Shown here one piece after another: positions 29,737 through 39,438 of a stretch of 64,000 nucleotides of DNA. The notes under the pieces were generated by a model. It had not been told where the DNA came from. It made no database searches and saw only the letters and a list, made by a program, of their open reading frames with translations. This DNA is from a gamma proteobacterium symbiont of Ctena orbiculata (GTDB lineage: Bacteria > Pseudomonadota > Gammaproteobacteria > Chromatiales > Chromatiaceae), in assembly GCA_003094535.1 (NCBI GenBank), contig NATV01000114.1, positions 1 through 64,000 of the forward strand. Direction: 5' to 3'. Each line of letters opens with the position of its first letter. The stretch's first letter is position 1. The translations under genes were made by a program, and so were the position numbers.

Positions 29737-30803
29737 TGGCTGGCGACCGCGACTGCAGCGAATCGCTGCGCACGGCGGTGCTGGACGCCGCTGGCGAATC
29801 ACGCCCCTTGCAACTGCTGGGTCATGGCAGCAAGGCCTTCTACGGGCGAGAGAGCGTGGGTGATCCCCTTTCACTCGCGGAGCATAGCGGGATCATCAGC
29901 TACGAACCGACCGAACTGGTGATCACCGCCCGTGGCGGTACACCGCTAAAGGAGATCGAGGATGCATTGCGGGAAAAGGGACAGATGCTCCCGTTCGAGC
30001 CACCCCAATTCGACGGCAAAGGCACCATCGGCGGCGCCATCGCCTCGGGACTCAGCGGTCCACGGCGCCCATGGGGCGGCGCGCCAAGGGATCTGTTGCT
30101 GGGAATGAAGCTCCTCGATGGCCGCGGTCAGATTCTGCGTTTCGGCGGCCAGGTGATGAAGAATGTTGCCGGTTACGACCTCTCTCGACTGATGGCCGGT
30201 GCCATGGGCACCCTGGGGGTACTGCTCGAAGTCTCTATCAAGGTGCTGCCCAAACCGCCTCAGGAGCACACCCTGATGCTCTCCGCAGGTGACTGTTCTG
30301 TCACCTGGCCACTGCTGCACAAGATGCTGATCGAGGGGATACCCGTGACCGCGAGTTACAGTCAGGGTGAGCAACACAAGCTGCGCGTGGCCTGCAGTCC
30401 GCAAAGAGTAAAGCAGATAGTGCAGCGCTATGCTGTTGAGGCTGTCGATGACCAAGACGCTTTTTGGCGGGCACTAAGGGATCAGCAACTCGACTATTTC
30501 AAACAGAAAGACCCGCTTTGGCGTCTGTCCATCCCCCCCGCGGCAAACATCGACGACGAGGAGCAGATGCTCTGTGAATGGTCAGGGGGGCTGCGGTGGC
30601 TGTTCTCGCAGCGCCCTGGATCAGAGATCCGCACGCTGGTGGAAAAAGTGGGGGGGCATGCCATACTCTTTCGCAACGGTGATCGCAGCGGTGAGATCTT
30701 TCATCCACTTCACCCTCGGCTTGCCGATCTGCAAATTGGCTTGAAACAGGTATTCGATCCTGAAGGAATATTCAATCCCGGCAGACACTATCCGGACTAT
30801 TGA
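29736..30803 (+). CDS. glcE: Glycolate oxidase FAD-binding subunit GlcE
   Basis: FDGKGTIGGAIASGLSGPRRPWGGAPRDLLLGMKLLDGRGQILRFGGQVMKNVAGYDLSRLMAGAMGTLGVL. Confidence 0.93.
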   Translation: MAGDRDCSESLRTAVLDAAGESRPLQLLGHGSKAFYGRESVGDPLSLAEHSGIISYEPTELVITARGGTPLKEIEDALREKGQMLPFEPPQFDGKGTIGGAIASGLSGPRRPWGGAPRDLLLGMKLLDGRGQILRFGGQVMKNVAGYDLSRLMAGAMGTLGVLLEVSIKVLPKPPQEHTLMLSAGDCSVTWPLLHKMLIEGIPVTASYSQGEQHKLRVACSPQRVKQIVQRYAVEAVDDQDAFWRALRDQQLDYFKQKDPLWRLSIPPAANIDDEEQMLCEWSGGLRWLFSQRPGSEIRTLVEKVGGHAILFRNGDRSGEIFHPLHPRLADLQIGLKQVFDPEGIFNPGRHYPDY

Positions 30804-30817
30804 GAAGGAGCCGCTTA

Positions 30818-31216
30818 TTGCCCTTCAGCTGGCACGAAAAAGAGCATCGGCCATACGCCTCGCTCCTTGATGGTGCTCGTGTATCCTGCAATGGGAGAAC
30901 CGCTGCCGGCATCGCACTCCTGGTCGTGGCCCTCTGCTGGCTGCCACCGGCAGAGGCCTTCTTCTGTTTCTCGTTCGGAGGCAATGGTAAGAGCTCCTCC
31001 AACCACGCATTCGGTCGCTCCCGCCTCCCTCCGCCACCACCGCCAATACTCGCGCCCCATTTCATCAATCGTCCGCGGCTAGAACGACGGCAGGTGCCAA
31101 AGGCAGTCGCTCCGGCCGATGAAAGGCCGGTTGTCATTGAAGGCTACCGCTTCAGACCGCTCGAGCGGGAGCCGCAGGCCGAACAGCTAACGCCTGCCGT
31201 TCACAGTCAGAAATAG
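30818..31216 (+). CDS. Hypothetical Pro-rich protein with hydrophobic N-terminal region (TTG start)
   Basis: SD AGAAGGAG at 30803-30810 seven bases before TTG 30818; hydrophobic TAAGIALLVVALCWLPPAEAFFCFSFGG then PPPPPP. Confidence 0.6.
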   Translation: MPFSWHEKEHRPYASLLDGARVSCNGRTAAGIALLVVALCWLPPAEAFFCFSFGGNGKSSSNHAFGRSRLPPPPPPILAPHFINRPRLERRQVPKAVAPADERPVVIEGYRFRPLEREPQAEQLTPAVHSQK

Positions 31217-31275
31217 AGTAACGGCCGGATTGGCCAGCGCGAGGTGATGAGCCTGCCGATCCGAGCTATCAACAG

Positions 31276-31725
31276 CTATTGCTTGGGTCTTGCCGCCTGC
31301 ATACAACGCTGCATCTCATCGGCAGTATCGCTCTGAGTGAAACACTTTTGCATCGCCATGCCAATCATGATCGAGCGGTCGAGAAACTGCAGCATGTTCT
31401 GCTTCGCCTCAGGGGTAAACTGAATATCCTTTGGTCCTTTTGTCGGCCCCTTCGGACCCTCGGGCATGCCGGGCACCGGTCCCATCTTCTCCTTTATCTC
31501 CTTCTCCATGGCGATCATGATCTCGGAACACTTCTCGAACGCCGCCTGATCCTCCGCCTTTTCCAGGCAGCTCTTGGTCTCTTTCATCGCGGGAACGCTC
31601 TTATCCATCATCGGCAGCATCTTCTGCTTCGACTGCTCAAAGAACTGCTGCGGATCCATTTGCGCCCCCGGCGGCTGTGCTACGGCCAGCGACGGCAGCA
31701 ATAGTAGTAATCGGCACCATTTCAT
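31276..31725 (-). CDS. Hypothetical secreted protein
   Basis: 149 aa, signal peptide MKWCRLLLLLPSLAVAQ; Met/Lys-rich helical with paired Cys. Confidence 0.7.
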   Translation of the reverse strand: MKWCRLLLLLPSLAVAQPPGAQMDPQQFFEQSKQKMLPMMDKSVPAMKETKSCLEKAEDQAAFEKCSEIMIAMEKEIKEKMGPVPGMPEGPKGPTKGPKDIQFTPEAKQNMLQFLDRSIMIGMAMQKCFTQSDTADEMQRCMQAARPKQ

Positions 31726-32015
31726 AGAAACTCTCCCCGCAAATCTGTTATCTGCCTGTCTTCATTCTCCGAATGATGACCTTACCGCATTCGAAGTGAC
31801 CGAAACAGCCTCCGATCCTATTTTGCACGGTTTTCCTTCAATCCCCAGGCGCGGTCTATGGCAGATTTGTCCCGCCGAACCGAGTCACGCCAGATCTTCC
31901 CACGCCAGGCCCGGTGAAGCGTATGAGTCAGGAAATAACCTCGATTCAGGAGGCTGTATTTTGCGACGCGAGCCGTTAGAATCCCGATCTGCAGCAATCA
32001 TCGCAGGAGGCCTCC

Positions 32016-33422
32016 GTGGCAGAACAACATGTTGACGTAGTTATCCTTGGATCCGGAACAGCTGGCCTGAACGCAACCAGCAGAGTCGGTCCGAGCGGTA
32101 AGCGCTTTCTTCTCGTCAATGGTGGCGAGCCGGGCACCACCTGCGCCCGGGTCGGCTGTATGCCGTCGAAGGCCCTGATTCAGGTAGCCGAGGATTACCA
32201 CCGCAGGACCCACCTGAATCGCTATGGTGTGGACGGGCATACCGAATTGACCATCGATATCCCGGAGGCCATGGAGCATGTACAGGACCTGCGTGACAAC
32301 TTCGTCGACCGGGTACTCTCCAACAGCACCGATAACATGGGCGACAAGTTTGTCGAGGCCTATGCCAGGTTTGTCGATCCGCATACCCTTGAACTCGACA
32401 ATGGCGACAGGATCATCGCCAAAAAGATCGTGATCGCCACTGGATCACGCCCGGTCATACCGTCCGCCTGGGAGGCTTTCGGCGACAAAGTGTTGACCAC
32501 AGACAGCTTTTTTGAACTGGAAGACCTGCCAAAATCGGTTGCCGTGGTGGGCCTGGGAGTAATCGGCCTTGAACTGGGGCAATCGCTGAGCCGGTTGGAG
32601 ATCGATGTTCACGGTTTCGACATGGCGCAGACGATTGGCGGCACCTCCGACCCCGAGGTATCGGCGATGGCGCTGGAGACCATGCAGCGGGAGTTCCCCA
32701 TCCACCTCGGCGAGCCCGTCGAAATCAGCGAAGAGGGCTCGCAGTTGCGTGTCACCGCGGGTGACCATTCGGTGGTTGTCGACAAGGTATTGGCGAGCCT
32801 GGGACGCAAGCCCAATGTTGAGAGCCTGGCACTGGAAAATGCGGGCATCGAGCTCGATGACCGCGGCATTCCGCGCTATAACCCGAACACAATGCAGTGT
32901 GGTGATTCCCATATTTTTATCGCCGGCGATGTGAACGGCGAACGCCCGATCCTCCACGAAGCCGGTGACGAAGGCAAAATCGCCGGTCACAACGCCGCCC
33001 ATGACGAGGTCGTGGCGTTCAAGCGCAAGGTACCTTTGGCCATCAACTTTTGCGATCCAAACATCTGCCTCGTCGGCATCAGCTATCAGGCGCTCGACCC
33101 CGATAAAACCGCCATCGGCGAAGTCAAGCTCGCCCCGGTGGGGCGTGCCCAGATCATGGGACAGAGCCGCGGTATCATTCGCGTATATGGCGACAGGACC
33201 AGCGGCAGGATTCTGGGTGCGGAGATGATCACCACCCGGGGTGAAAACCTCGCCCATCTTCTCAACTGGGCCATCTCGCAGCAGCTCACGGTCGGTGATC
33301 TGATCAGGATGCCGTTCTACCATCCGGTGATTGAAGAGGCCTTGCAGGCCGCGCTCAACAACCTCTATGCACAGGTAGAGTCGAAAAACGAGGGTCCGGT
33401 AAAAGAGCTCTATCCCATCTAG
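32016..33422 (+). CDS. Dihydrolipoamide dehydrogenase-like pyridine nucleotide-disulfide oxidoreductase
   Basis: VVILGSGTAGLNA, redox motif GTTCARVGCMPSKAL, C-terminal HPVIEEAL. Confidence 0.92.
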   Translation: MAEQHVDVVILGSGTAGLNATSRVGPSGKRFLLVNGGEPGTTCARVGCMPSKALIQVAEDYHRRTHLNRYGVDGHTELTIDIPEAMEHVQDLRDNFVDRVLSNSTDNMGDKFVEAYARFVDPHTLELDNGDRIIAKKIVIATGSRPVIPSAWEAFGDKVLTTDSFFELEDLPKSVAVVGLGVIGLELGQSLSRLEIDVHGFDMAQTIGGTSDPEVSAMALETMQREFPIHLGEPVEISEEGSQLRVTAGDHSVVVDKVLASLGRKPNVESLALENAGIELDDRGIPRYNPNTMQCGDSHIFIAGDVNGERPILHEAGDEGKIAGHNAAHDEVVAFKRKVPLAINFCDPNICLVGISYQALDPDKTAIGEVKLAPVGRAQIMGQSRGIIRVYGDRTSGRILGAEMITTRGENLAHLLNWAISQQLTVGDLIRMPFYHPVIEEALQAALNNLYAQVESKNEGPVKELYPI

Positions 33423-33435
33423 GGGGTAAAGAAAC

Positions 33436-33828
33436 ATGGAATCGATAAAGGTCAGCTTCCAGGGTGGGAAACGCATCCATGCCGAAGTCGGTGGCTACAC
33501 CATCGAGACGGATCAGCCTGTGAAATATGGCGGCGAAGCCAGCGCTCCGGCGCCATTCGATCTGTTTCTGGCATCGCTGGCGACTTGCGCGGGAATATAT
33601 GCCTGGAATTTTTGTGAATCGCGCAAGCTCTCAACGGCAGACATGGATCTGCAGATGGATTGCATGCGCGATGAAAAGAGGAAAATGATCGTCAAGGTGA
33701 TATTCCGCCTCAAGCTGCCGACGGGTTTCCCCGACAGGTATCGTGACGGCATCATCAAGGCGATGGAGCTCTGCGCGGTGAAGAAGCATATACAGGATAC
33801 ACCTGATTTCTCGGTTGAACTTGGCTAA
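33436..33828 (+). CDS. OsmC/Ohr-family protein
   Basis: APAPFDLFLASLATCAGIYAWNFCESRKL; directly after the Lpd-like gene. Confidence 0.85.
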   Translation: MESIKVSFQGGKRIHAEVGGYTIETDQPVKYGGEASAPAPFDLFLASLATCAGIYAWNFCESRKLSTADMDLQMDCMRDEKRKMIVKVIFRLKLPTGFPDRYRDGIIKAMELCAVKKHIQDTPDFSVELG

Positions 33829-33870
33829 TCGGAGAGGGTATTGCCGGGTTTTCAATACATCAGTTAAGCG

Positions 33871-34284
33871 TCAAGACTCCTGATCCAGGGCGAATCGTAT
33901 CGCTTCCATCCGCGTTGAACGATCCACGATATCGTTTCTATCCCGCAGCAGGTCTCGCAGACGCTGACTGGCCCACGCAGTTGCAGATGTCTGCCCTTTT
34001 GATTTGTACTCGAGCAGGTAGTTAAAAAGCTCTTCTACCATGTACTCGATCCCGTCTTGCGAACCCGGCACCAACGAGCTGTCGTTGTCTCTGTTTTGCT
34101 TGGTAATTAAGAGCCTTTGCGCAACAAACAATGCGAGCGCCTTCTTCGCCTCCTTGATGTCGAGGTATGGACCCAGTTGCGAGCCCTCGCGGGTGTCGAA
34201 GTACCACTGCCCGTTCTCTGAAAACAAACGCTGGGTTCTAAAAGGGGGATGGCCCTCTTCTCCGTAACGATTCGCAATCATCAA
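33871..34284 (-). CDS. Hypothetical protein, possibly DUF6316-like
   Basis: 137 aa; FSENGQWYFDTREGSQLGPYLDIKEAKKAL. Confidence 0.65.
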   Translation of the reverse strand: MMIANRYGEEGHPPFRTQRLFSENGQWYFDTREGSQLGPYLDIKEAKKALALFVAQRLLITKQNRDNDSSLVPGSQDGIEYMVEELFNYLLEYKSKGQTSATAWASQRLRDLLRDRNDIVDRSTRMEAIRFALDQES

Positions 34285-34339
34285 TTTGCCTCCCTTGATC
34301 CATATTTATGGACAGCCGAAGAATTATTTTTAATTTTTT

Positions 34340-34699
34340 TTAGTCGTCGATGCCGGGACTACTAAATATAATCTGGCCATCTGTTTTAAGTTGTTTTCGT
34401 TTAATGATACGAACGATCCATAGTGCTGGTTGGACCAGCTTTGTAGAAATTGAAAAAACCAATCTAATTGCTTGCCGTTTCACAATCTTCGTCCCATGGA
34501 GAATCCGTGAATTCAACAGATCAAACATTGTTATCGATACAATTATAACTGCACTGACCTTGAGCAAGTACTCATTGAAATCCCCAAAGACCCTACTATT
34601 TTTATGAGATATCCCTGCATTCCGCGTTGTCTGTTCGGGCATATAATAGCTACCGTCGTTCGGTGATGCCGGATCTTCGCGCAACGGAATTGTAAACAT
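34340..34699 (-). CDS. Hypothetical small membrane protein
   Basis: 119-aa ORF with one hydrophobic segment; no family recognised. Confidence 0.35.
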   Translation of the reverse strand: MFTIPLREDPASPNDGSYYMPEQTTRNAGISHKNSRVFGDFNEYLLKVSAVIIVSITMFDLLNSRILHGTKIVKRQAIRLVFSISTKLVQPALWIVRIIKRKQLKTDGQIIFSSPGIDD

Positions 34700-34766
34700 T
34701 ACCGAGCAGGATCATGATATTGTGTTTCAATGACTTGCGGGATTTTCATGGGTTTGGAGCTGGAAA

Positions 34767-35687
34767 ATGGCAGAAACAGAAAACAGACTGGAAGATGTGG
34801 ATTGGCTTAAGGCGGAGCTGGAAGACGCTCTGGACGAAGACTATGAACTCGAGATGTCCGAACCGGCTCTATCCTTGGAGCTGCGACGCATCTACAAGAA
34901 AAAACATCCGCCGACCCTGGAGCGTCGAGAGTACTTCAAATCCCTGCTAACCCTTCAGGCCGAACTTATCAAGTTGCAGGATTGGGTTGAGCATAATGGC
35001 GAGAAGATCATCGTCATCTTCGAAGGGCGGGATGCAGCCGGAAAGGGCGGTGTCATCAAGCGGATCACGCAACGGCTGAACCCTCGCGTATGCCGTGTTG
35101 TCGCGCTGAACAAGCCGACCGAAAAGGAGAGGACTCAGTGGTATTTTCAGCGTTATGCCACCCATCTGCCGAGTGCAGGCGAGATCGTACTCTTCGACCG
35201 CTCCTGGTATAACCGCTCAGGCGTCGAGCGGGTGATGGGGTTTGCCTCTCCTGAACAGGTGGAGACGTTTTTTCAGGATGTCCCTGAATTCGAGCGCTCG
35301 CTGGTTCGCTCGGGTATCCGTCTGATCAAATACTGGTTCTCGATCACTGACGAAGAACAGCAACTACGATTCTTGATGCGCGTACACGATCCGCTCAAAC
35401 AATGGAAATTGAGCCCGATGGATCTGCAGTCCCGGGTACGTTGGGAGGATTACACCAAGGCCAAGGAGGAGACGCTGTCGCGCACCAATATCCCGGAGGC
35501 ACCCTGGTATATCGTAGAGGGTAATGACAAGAAACGGGCGCGACTAAACTGCATCCACCACCTGCTCGATCAGATCCCCTACTCGGAGGTGCCCAACGAT
35601 TCCATTTCACTGCCGGATCGTCTGTTCAAACCTGACTACGAACGCCAGGTGTTGCCCACTGAACTGCACGTACCCAAGCTGTATTGA
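34767..35687 (+). CDS. ppk2: Polyphosphate kinase 2 family protein
   Basis: IIVIFEGRDAAGKGGVIKRITQRLNPRVCRVVALNKPTEKERTQWYFQRYATHLPSAGEIVLFDRSWYNRSGVE. Confidence 0.95.
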   Translation: MAETENRLEDVDWLKAELEDALDEDYELEMSEPALSLELRRIYKKKHPPTLERREYFKSLLTLQAELIKLQDWVEHNGEKIIVIFEGRDAAGKGGVIKRITQRLNPRVCRVVALNKPTEKERTQWYFQRYATHLPSAGEIVLFDRSWYNRSGVERVMGFASPEQVETFFQDVPEFERSLVRSGIRLIKYWFSITDEEQQLRFLMRVHDPLKQWKLSPMDLQSRVRWEDYTKAKEETLSRTNIPEAPWYIVEGNDKKRARLNCIHHLLDQIPYSEVPNDSISLPDRLFKPDYERQVLPTELHVPKLY

Positions 35688-35983
35688 GCAACAGATCGAC
35701 CCCTCCGCCAACCCCGTCATAGCGGCGGTTTGGCGGATGACCTGGTCCTCCGGGCTGTGACATCTGTACAAGTTTCGACACCGACAAGACGGTCGATCAT
35801 CACCCAGGCCAATACAACACCCTAATTTATTGCTATGACTTAGTTTTCGTGTGGCTTTTTAGACGGTTCCGTCAGCCTGGTGCGGTTTTGTCCAGAATGC
35901 TGCAACAACCTGGACTTTCCCTCCAGGTGGGTTAAGCTAGGAGTCGCAAAACGGCGCACAGAGCAACCGAAGAAGGTGATGGT

Positions 35984-37117
35984 GTGAATCAGGGTATCCC
36001 CGGCCAACATACCAAGGATCGGCGTTCCGGTATTGAGCGTCGAAAATCCCAGGGTGATGGCCAGGTATCACAACTCGGCCTGTCATGGGAGGACCAACGT
36101 ACACAGTATTGGACGCGTCTGCTCTTTTGCGGTCTGGCTCTGCTCTATTTCAACTTCGGCGGCCCGGAACAGGTGCGCGAGTGGACCAGTCTGCCCGTAG
36201 TCAACCTGGTCTTCATCGCCTTTGGAATCGAAATTCTCTTCTTCATGGGGCACGCTTCACGGGTATCGTATGCGCCCTGGCGCCGGCGTCTGACCATGTG
36301 GGTGGACATCGCCGCGGCCTCCTTTGCGGTGTTGGCGGACACCACCATCAGCTCGCCAGGCTTTCTTGTTTTTTTAATGATTATCCTCGGCAACGGCATG
36401 CGCTACGGCCTGCGTCTGTTCGCCGAAGCCGTCGTGGGCAGCCTCGGCGCGGCAATGCTGATTGTCAGCCTTCGTTTGTATGACTATATAAACCTGTTTT
36501 CGGTAAGCGCTATCTTCTTTCTCCTGTTCTTCACCATCATCGTGCTCTATTCCTACTCGCTGACGGCAAAAATCGAAACTGGACGCGCCAAACTCGCCCA
36601 CGAGCGCAACATCGATGCCCTCACCGGACTGCTGAACCGGCGCGCCCTGATCGAGCGCTCCTCAAGCCTTTTCCAGGCACAGGAACATGGCAACGGCGTG
36701 GTCGTACTGTTTGCCGACCTCGACGGATTTAAAACCGTCAACGACACCCATGGCCACCATGTGGGTGACCGCGTGCTGGCAGCGGTCGCCGCTTGCATTG
36801 CCAGGACAGTGCGCAGCGACGATCTGGTCGCACGCTATGGCGGTGACGAGTTCCTGCTATTGTTGCCCTATGCCACCAAGGAAGGCGGGGAATTGGTGGC
36901 TCGGCGTGTCCGCCAGGCGATCGATGACTATGCCAAGGAGAACGGCATCGACTTCAGCATCTCAATCGGATTGGGAAAGTATCCAGATCACGGCCTTGAT
37001 CTAGAGAGTGTTATCACCAGCGTCGACAAGGCGATGTACCGCAGTAAACTGGAACATGGTGGCGGCGCTATTTTGCATGTCGACAGCGGCGAAATGGAAG
37101 CCTCGGGCCAGACTTGA
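35984..37117 (+). CDS. Membrane diguanylate cyclase (GGDEF)
   Basis: Multiple TMs then DALTGLLNRRAL...RYGGDEFLLLLP; GTG start. Confidence 0.92.
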   Translation: MNQGIPGQHTKDRRSGIERRKSQGDGQVSQLGLSWEDQRTQYWTRLLFCGLALLYFNFGGPEQVREWTSLPVVNLVFIAFGIEILFFMGHASRVSYAPWRRRLTMWVDIAAASFAVLADTTISSPGFLVFLMIILGNGMRYGLRLFAEAVVGSLGAAMLIVSLRLYDYINLFSVSAIFFLLFFTIIVLYSYSLTAKIETGRAKLAHERNIDALTGLLNRRALIERSSSLFQAQEHGNGVVVLFADLDGFKTVNDTHGHHVGDRVLAAVAACIARTVRSDDLVARYGGDEFLLLLPYATKEGGELVARRVRQAIDDYAKENGIDFSISIGLGKYPDHGLDLESVITSVDKAMYRSKLEHGGGAILHVDSGEMEASGQT

Positions 37118-37155
37118 TCAAGATATCGGTTTCAGTTCGCCAAGAGGAAGCATAA

Positions 37156-37680
37156 TTGAAATTATTAGCATTCGCAGCGAGTAGCAGTAAGAAATCGATA
37201 AACAAACGCCTGGCGACCTATGCTGGCAGCCTGTTGGATGATGCCGAAACTGAAATATTGGATTTAAATGACTATGAATTGCCGTTGTTCAGTGTCGATA
37301 GAGAGGAGGAACTGGGTCATCCACAGTTGGCGAAAGCGTTCTTGGCAAAAATAGCAGCCAGTGACGCACTTATTATCTCATTCGCGGAGCATAACGGTTC
37401 ATACACGGCGGCCTATAAAAATCTGTTTGATTGGTGCTCCAGAATCAGCAACAAGGTCTACGACAAAAAGCCGGTTGTATTGCTCTCGGCCTCCCCCGGC
37501 GCGAAAGGGGGTGAGAGCGTTTTAGCCGTGGCAACCGCATCGATGCCCTTTTTTGGGGCCTCGGTGATGGCTACCCTATCCATACCCAACTTTTACCAGA
37601 ACTTCGATCTGGAAAAGGGTGTACTGACGAACCAAGTGCAAAATGCCAAATTGATAGCGGCAGTGGAAACGTTAAAGTGA
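37156..37680 (+). CDS. NADPH-dependent FMN reductase family protein
   Basis: LLAFAASSSKKSINKRLATYAG...DALIISFAEHNGSYTAAYKNLFDWCS; TTG start. Confidence 0.88.
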   Translation: MKLLAFAASSSKKSINKRLATYAGSLLDDAETEILDLNDYELPLFSVDREEELGHPQLAKAFLAKIAASDALIISFAEHNGSYTAAYKNLFDWCSRISNKVYDKKPVVLLSASPGAKGGESVLAVATASMPFFGASVMATLSIPNFYQNFDLEKGVLTNQVQNAKLIAAVETLK

Positions 37681-37694
37681 AGGTTGTGAGGCGC

Positions 37695-38669
37695 TCAGCG
37701 TCTGGCAATAAAAATCGCCCTGCGCGGCGCGGGATAACCCTCCACGGTCAAGCTCCTGTCCACCGGATCAAGATAGTCCGCCAGTGATTCAAAGCGCATC
37801 CACCGGGTGGATCGCTGCTCTTCGATGCTGGTAACCGAAACATCAATCAGTTTTATATGGTTAAATCCGGCCCGCTGCAACCATTTCTGCAGGGTTTTCG
37901 GGGTTGGAATAAACCAGACATTGCGCATCTTGGCATAACGTCCCCTCGGCACCAGCACCTCGTTCTCAGCCCCTTCGATCACCAGAGTTTCCAATACCAG
38001 TTCGCCACCCTCACGCAAGGCACCCCTGAGCTCGGCCAGGTGAGCGAAGGGTGACTGTCGATGATAGAAGACGCCCATCGAGAAAACGCTGTCGAAGGCC
38101 TTGAGATCCGGCGGCAGTTGCTCGATCCCCAGAGGTAGCAGGTGTATCGGATGCCGAGCGCCAAGAAAGTGCTTGATGGCTTCAAACTGCATTACAAACA
38201 GCTGGGTGGGATCGATCCCGATCACCAGTGCGGCTCCCTCGCCGAGCATGCGCCAGGCATGGTATCCGTTTCCGCAGCCGACATCGAGCACGATCCGATC
38301 CTGCAGCGGTTGGATGTGCTGTCTCAGCCTCTCCCATTTGAGATCCGAACGCCATTCGGTATCCAGGTGGATACCGCAAATCTCATAGGGCCCCTTGCGC
38401 CAGGGGTGTAATCCGGACAGGAGCTGAATCAGCTTCTCGCGGGTCGGCTGATCACAATCACCCCACTCCCCCGCCCTTATCCCTGCCGCCTGAAGATCGA
38501 AGGATGAGATCGATAGGTTGGGCAGATCGGAGAGAATACGCCGCCATCTCTCCAAGTCACCATGAGGTCGCTCACGCCAGATCCTCTCCACCTGTTGCGG
38601 CAGCTGATCCAGCCAAACCCCTAGCGGACGTTCCCTGAAGGCGTCTCGCCAAGCCCACTGCTGCTTCAT
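37695..38669 (-). CDS. cmoB: tRNA U34 carboxymethyltransferase CmoB
   Basis: 324 aa; GGLHPWRKGPYEICGIHLDTEWRSDLKWERL, VLDVGCGNGYHAWRMLGEGA. Confidence 0.95.
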   Translation of the reverse strand: MKQQWAWRDAFRERPLGVWLDQLPQQVERIWRERPHGDLERWRRILSDLPNLSISSFDLQAAGIRAGEWGDCDQPTREKLIQLLSGLHPWRKGPYEICGIHLDTEWRSDLKWERLRQHIQPLQDRIVLDVGCGNGYHAWRMLGEGAALVIGIDPTQLFVMQFEAIKHFLGARHPIHLLPLGIEQLPPDLKAFDSVFSMGVFYHRQSPFAHLAELRGALREGGELVLETLVIEGAENEVLVPRGRYAKMRNVWFIPTPKTLQKWLQRAGFNHIKLIDVSVTSIEEQRSTRWMRFESLADYLDPVDRSLTVEGYPAPRRAIFIARR

Positions 38670-39415
38670 TTGATTGCCAGCAGGGAGACGAAATTAAAAC
38701 ATTGAAACCAGACCTCAACGCGGGAAAAACCCACCGCTTTCAAGCGCTCGATATGGCATCTCAAAGTCTCGGGTATCAGGACATCTTCCAAGGCGGAGCG
38801 CTTTTGGCTGATCTCCAGGTCGGAGTAGCCCTGGGCCTTCTTGAACCCGTGATGCATCTCGGTAAAGAGTTGCTGGGAGGCCTCATCGGGCAGGGCGATT
38901 TTCTCGGATAGCACCAGCAACCCTCCCGACAACATACCATGATGAATCATCTTCAATACCGATACCCTTTCCTCCGCCGGTACAAACTGCAGGGTGAAAT
39001 TCAGCACCACCATCGACGCCCGTTGTATCCGCAGATCACGAATGTCCGCACATATCAATTCAACCGGCGGATCCTGGCAACATTCTGCAAGCTTGGCTTT
39101 GGCCCTGGCCACCATGGCCGGTGAATTATCAACCCCAACCAGTTGCACATCCTTTGTATCGATACTGGCGTGTATTGCCATCATTGCCGCACCCAGGGAG
39201 CATCCGAGATCGTAGCAGTATGTACCGGCCTGAATATGCTGTGCAGCCAGGGTGCCGATCATGTTGATGATTGTCCCATAGCCGGGTACGGATCGGTTGA
39301 TCATATCCGGGAAGACACCCGCCACCCGCTCATCAAAGACAAAATCGGAAACGCTATCCTGGGCCTCTGCATAGAGCCTGTCCTTGTTGGTATCTTCGCT
39401 CATCACTATCTTCAA
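38666..39415 (-). CDS. cmoA: Carboxy-SAM synthase CmoA
   Basis: VFPDMINRSVPGYGTIINMIGTLAAQHIQAGTYCYDLGCSLGAA; overlaps cmoB. Confidence 0.95.
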   Translation of the reverse strand: MKIVMSEDTNKDRLYAEAQDSVSDFVFDERVAGVFPDMINRSVPGYGTIINMIGTLAAQHIQAGTYCYDLGCSLGAAMMAIHASIDTKDVQLVGVDNSPAMVARAKAKLAECCQDPPVELICADIRDLRIQRASMVVLNFTLQFVPAEERVSVLKMIHHGMLSGGLLVLSEKIALPDEASQQLFTEMHHGFKKAQGYSDLEISQKRSALEDVLIPETLRCHIERLKAVGFSRVEVWFQCFNFVSLLAIK

Positions 39416-39438
39416 CTACCGCAGGCGCCTGAACCGGC

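Noticed and set aside
32445-33476. 343-aa minus-strand ORF antisense to the Lpd-like gene
   Set aside because: Shadow ORF of a confident oxidoreductase gene
35930-35983. Possible GEMM-type c-di-GMP riboswitch before the GGDEF gene (GTCGCAAAACGGCGCACAGAGCAACCGAAG)
   Set aside because: Only loosely resembles GACGCAAAGCC; the second conserved arm (GGTAGC..GGGTTRCC) is absent. Only the alternative hairpins are reported
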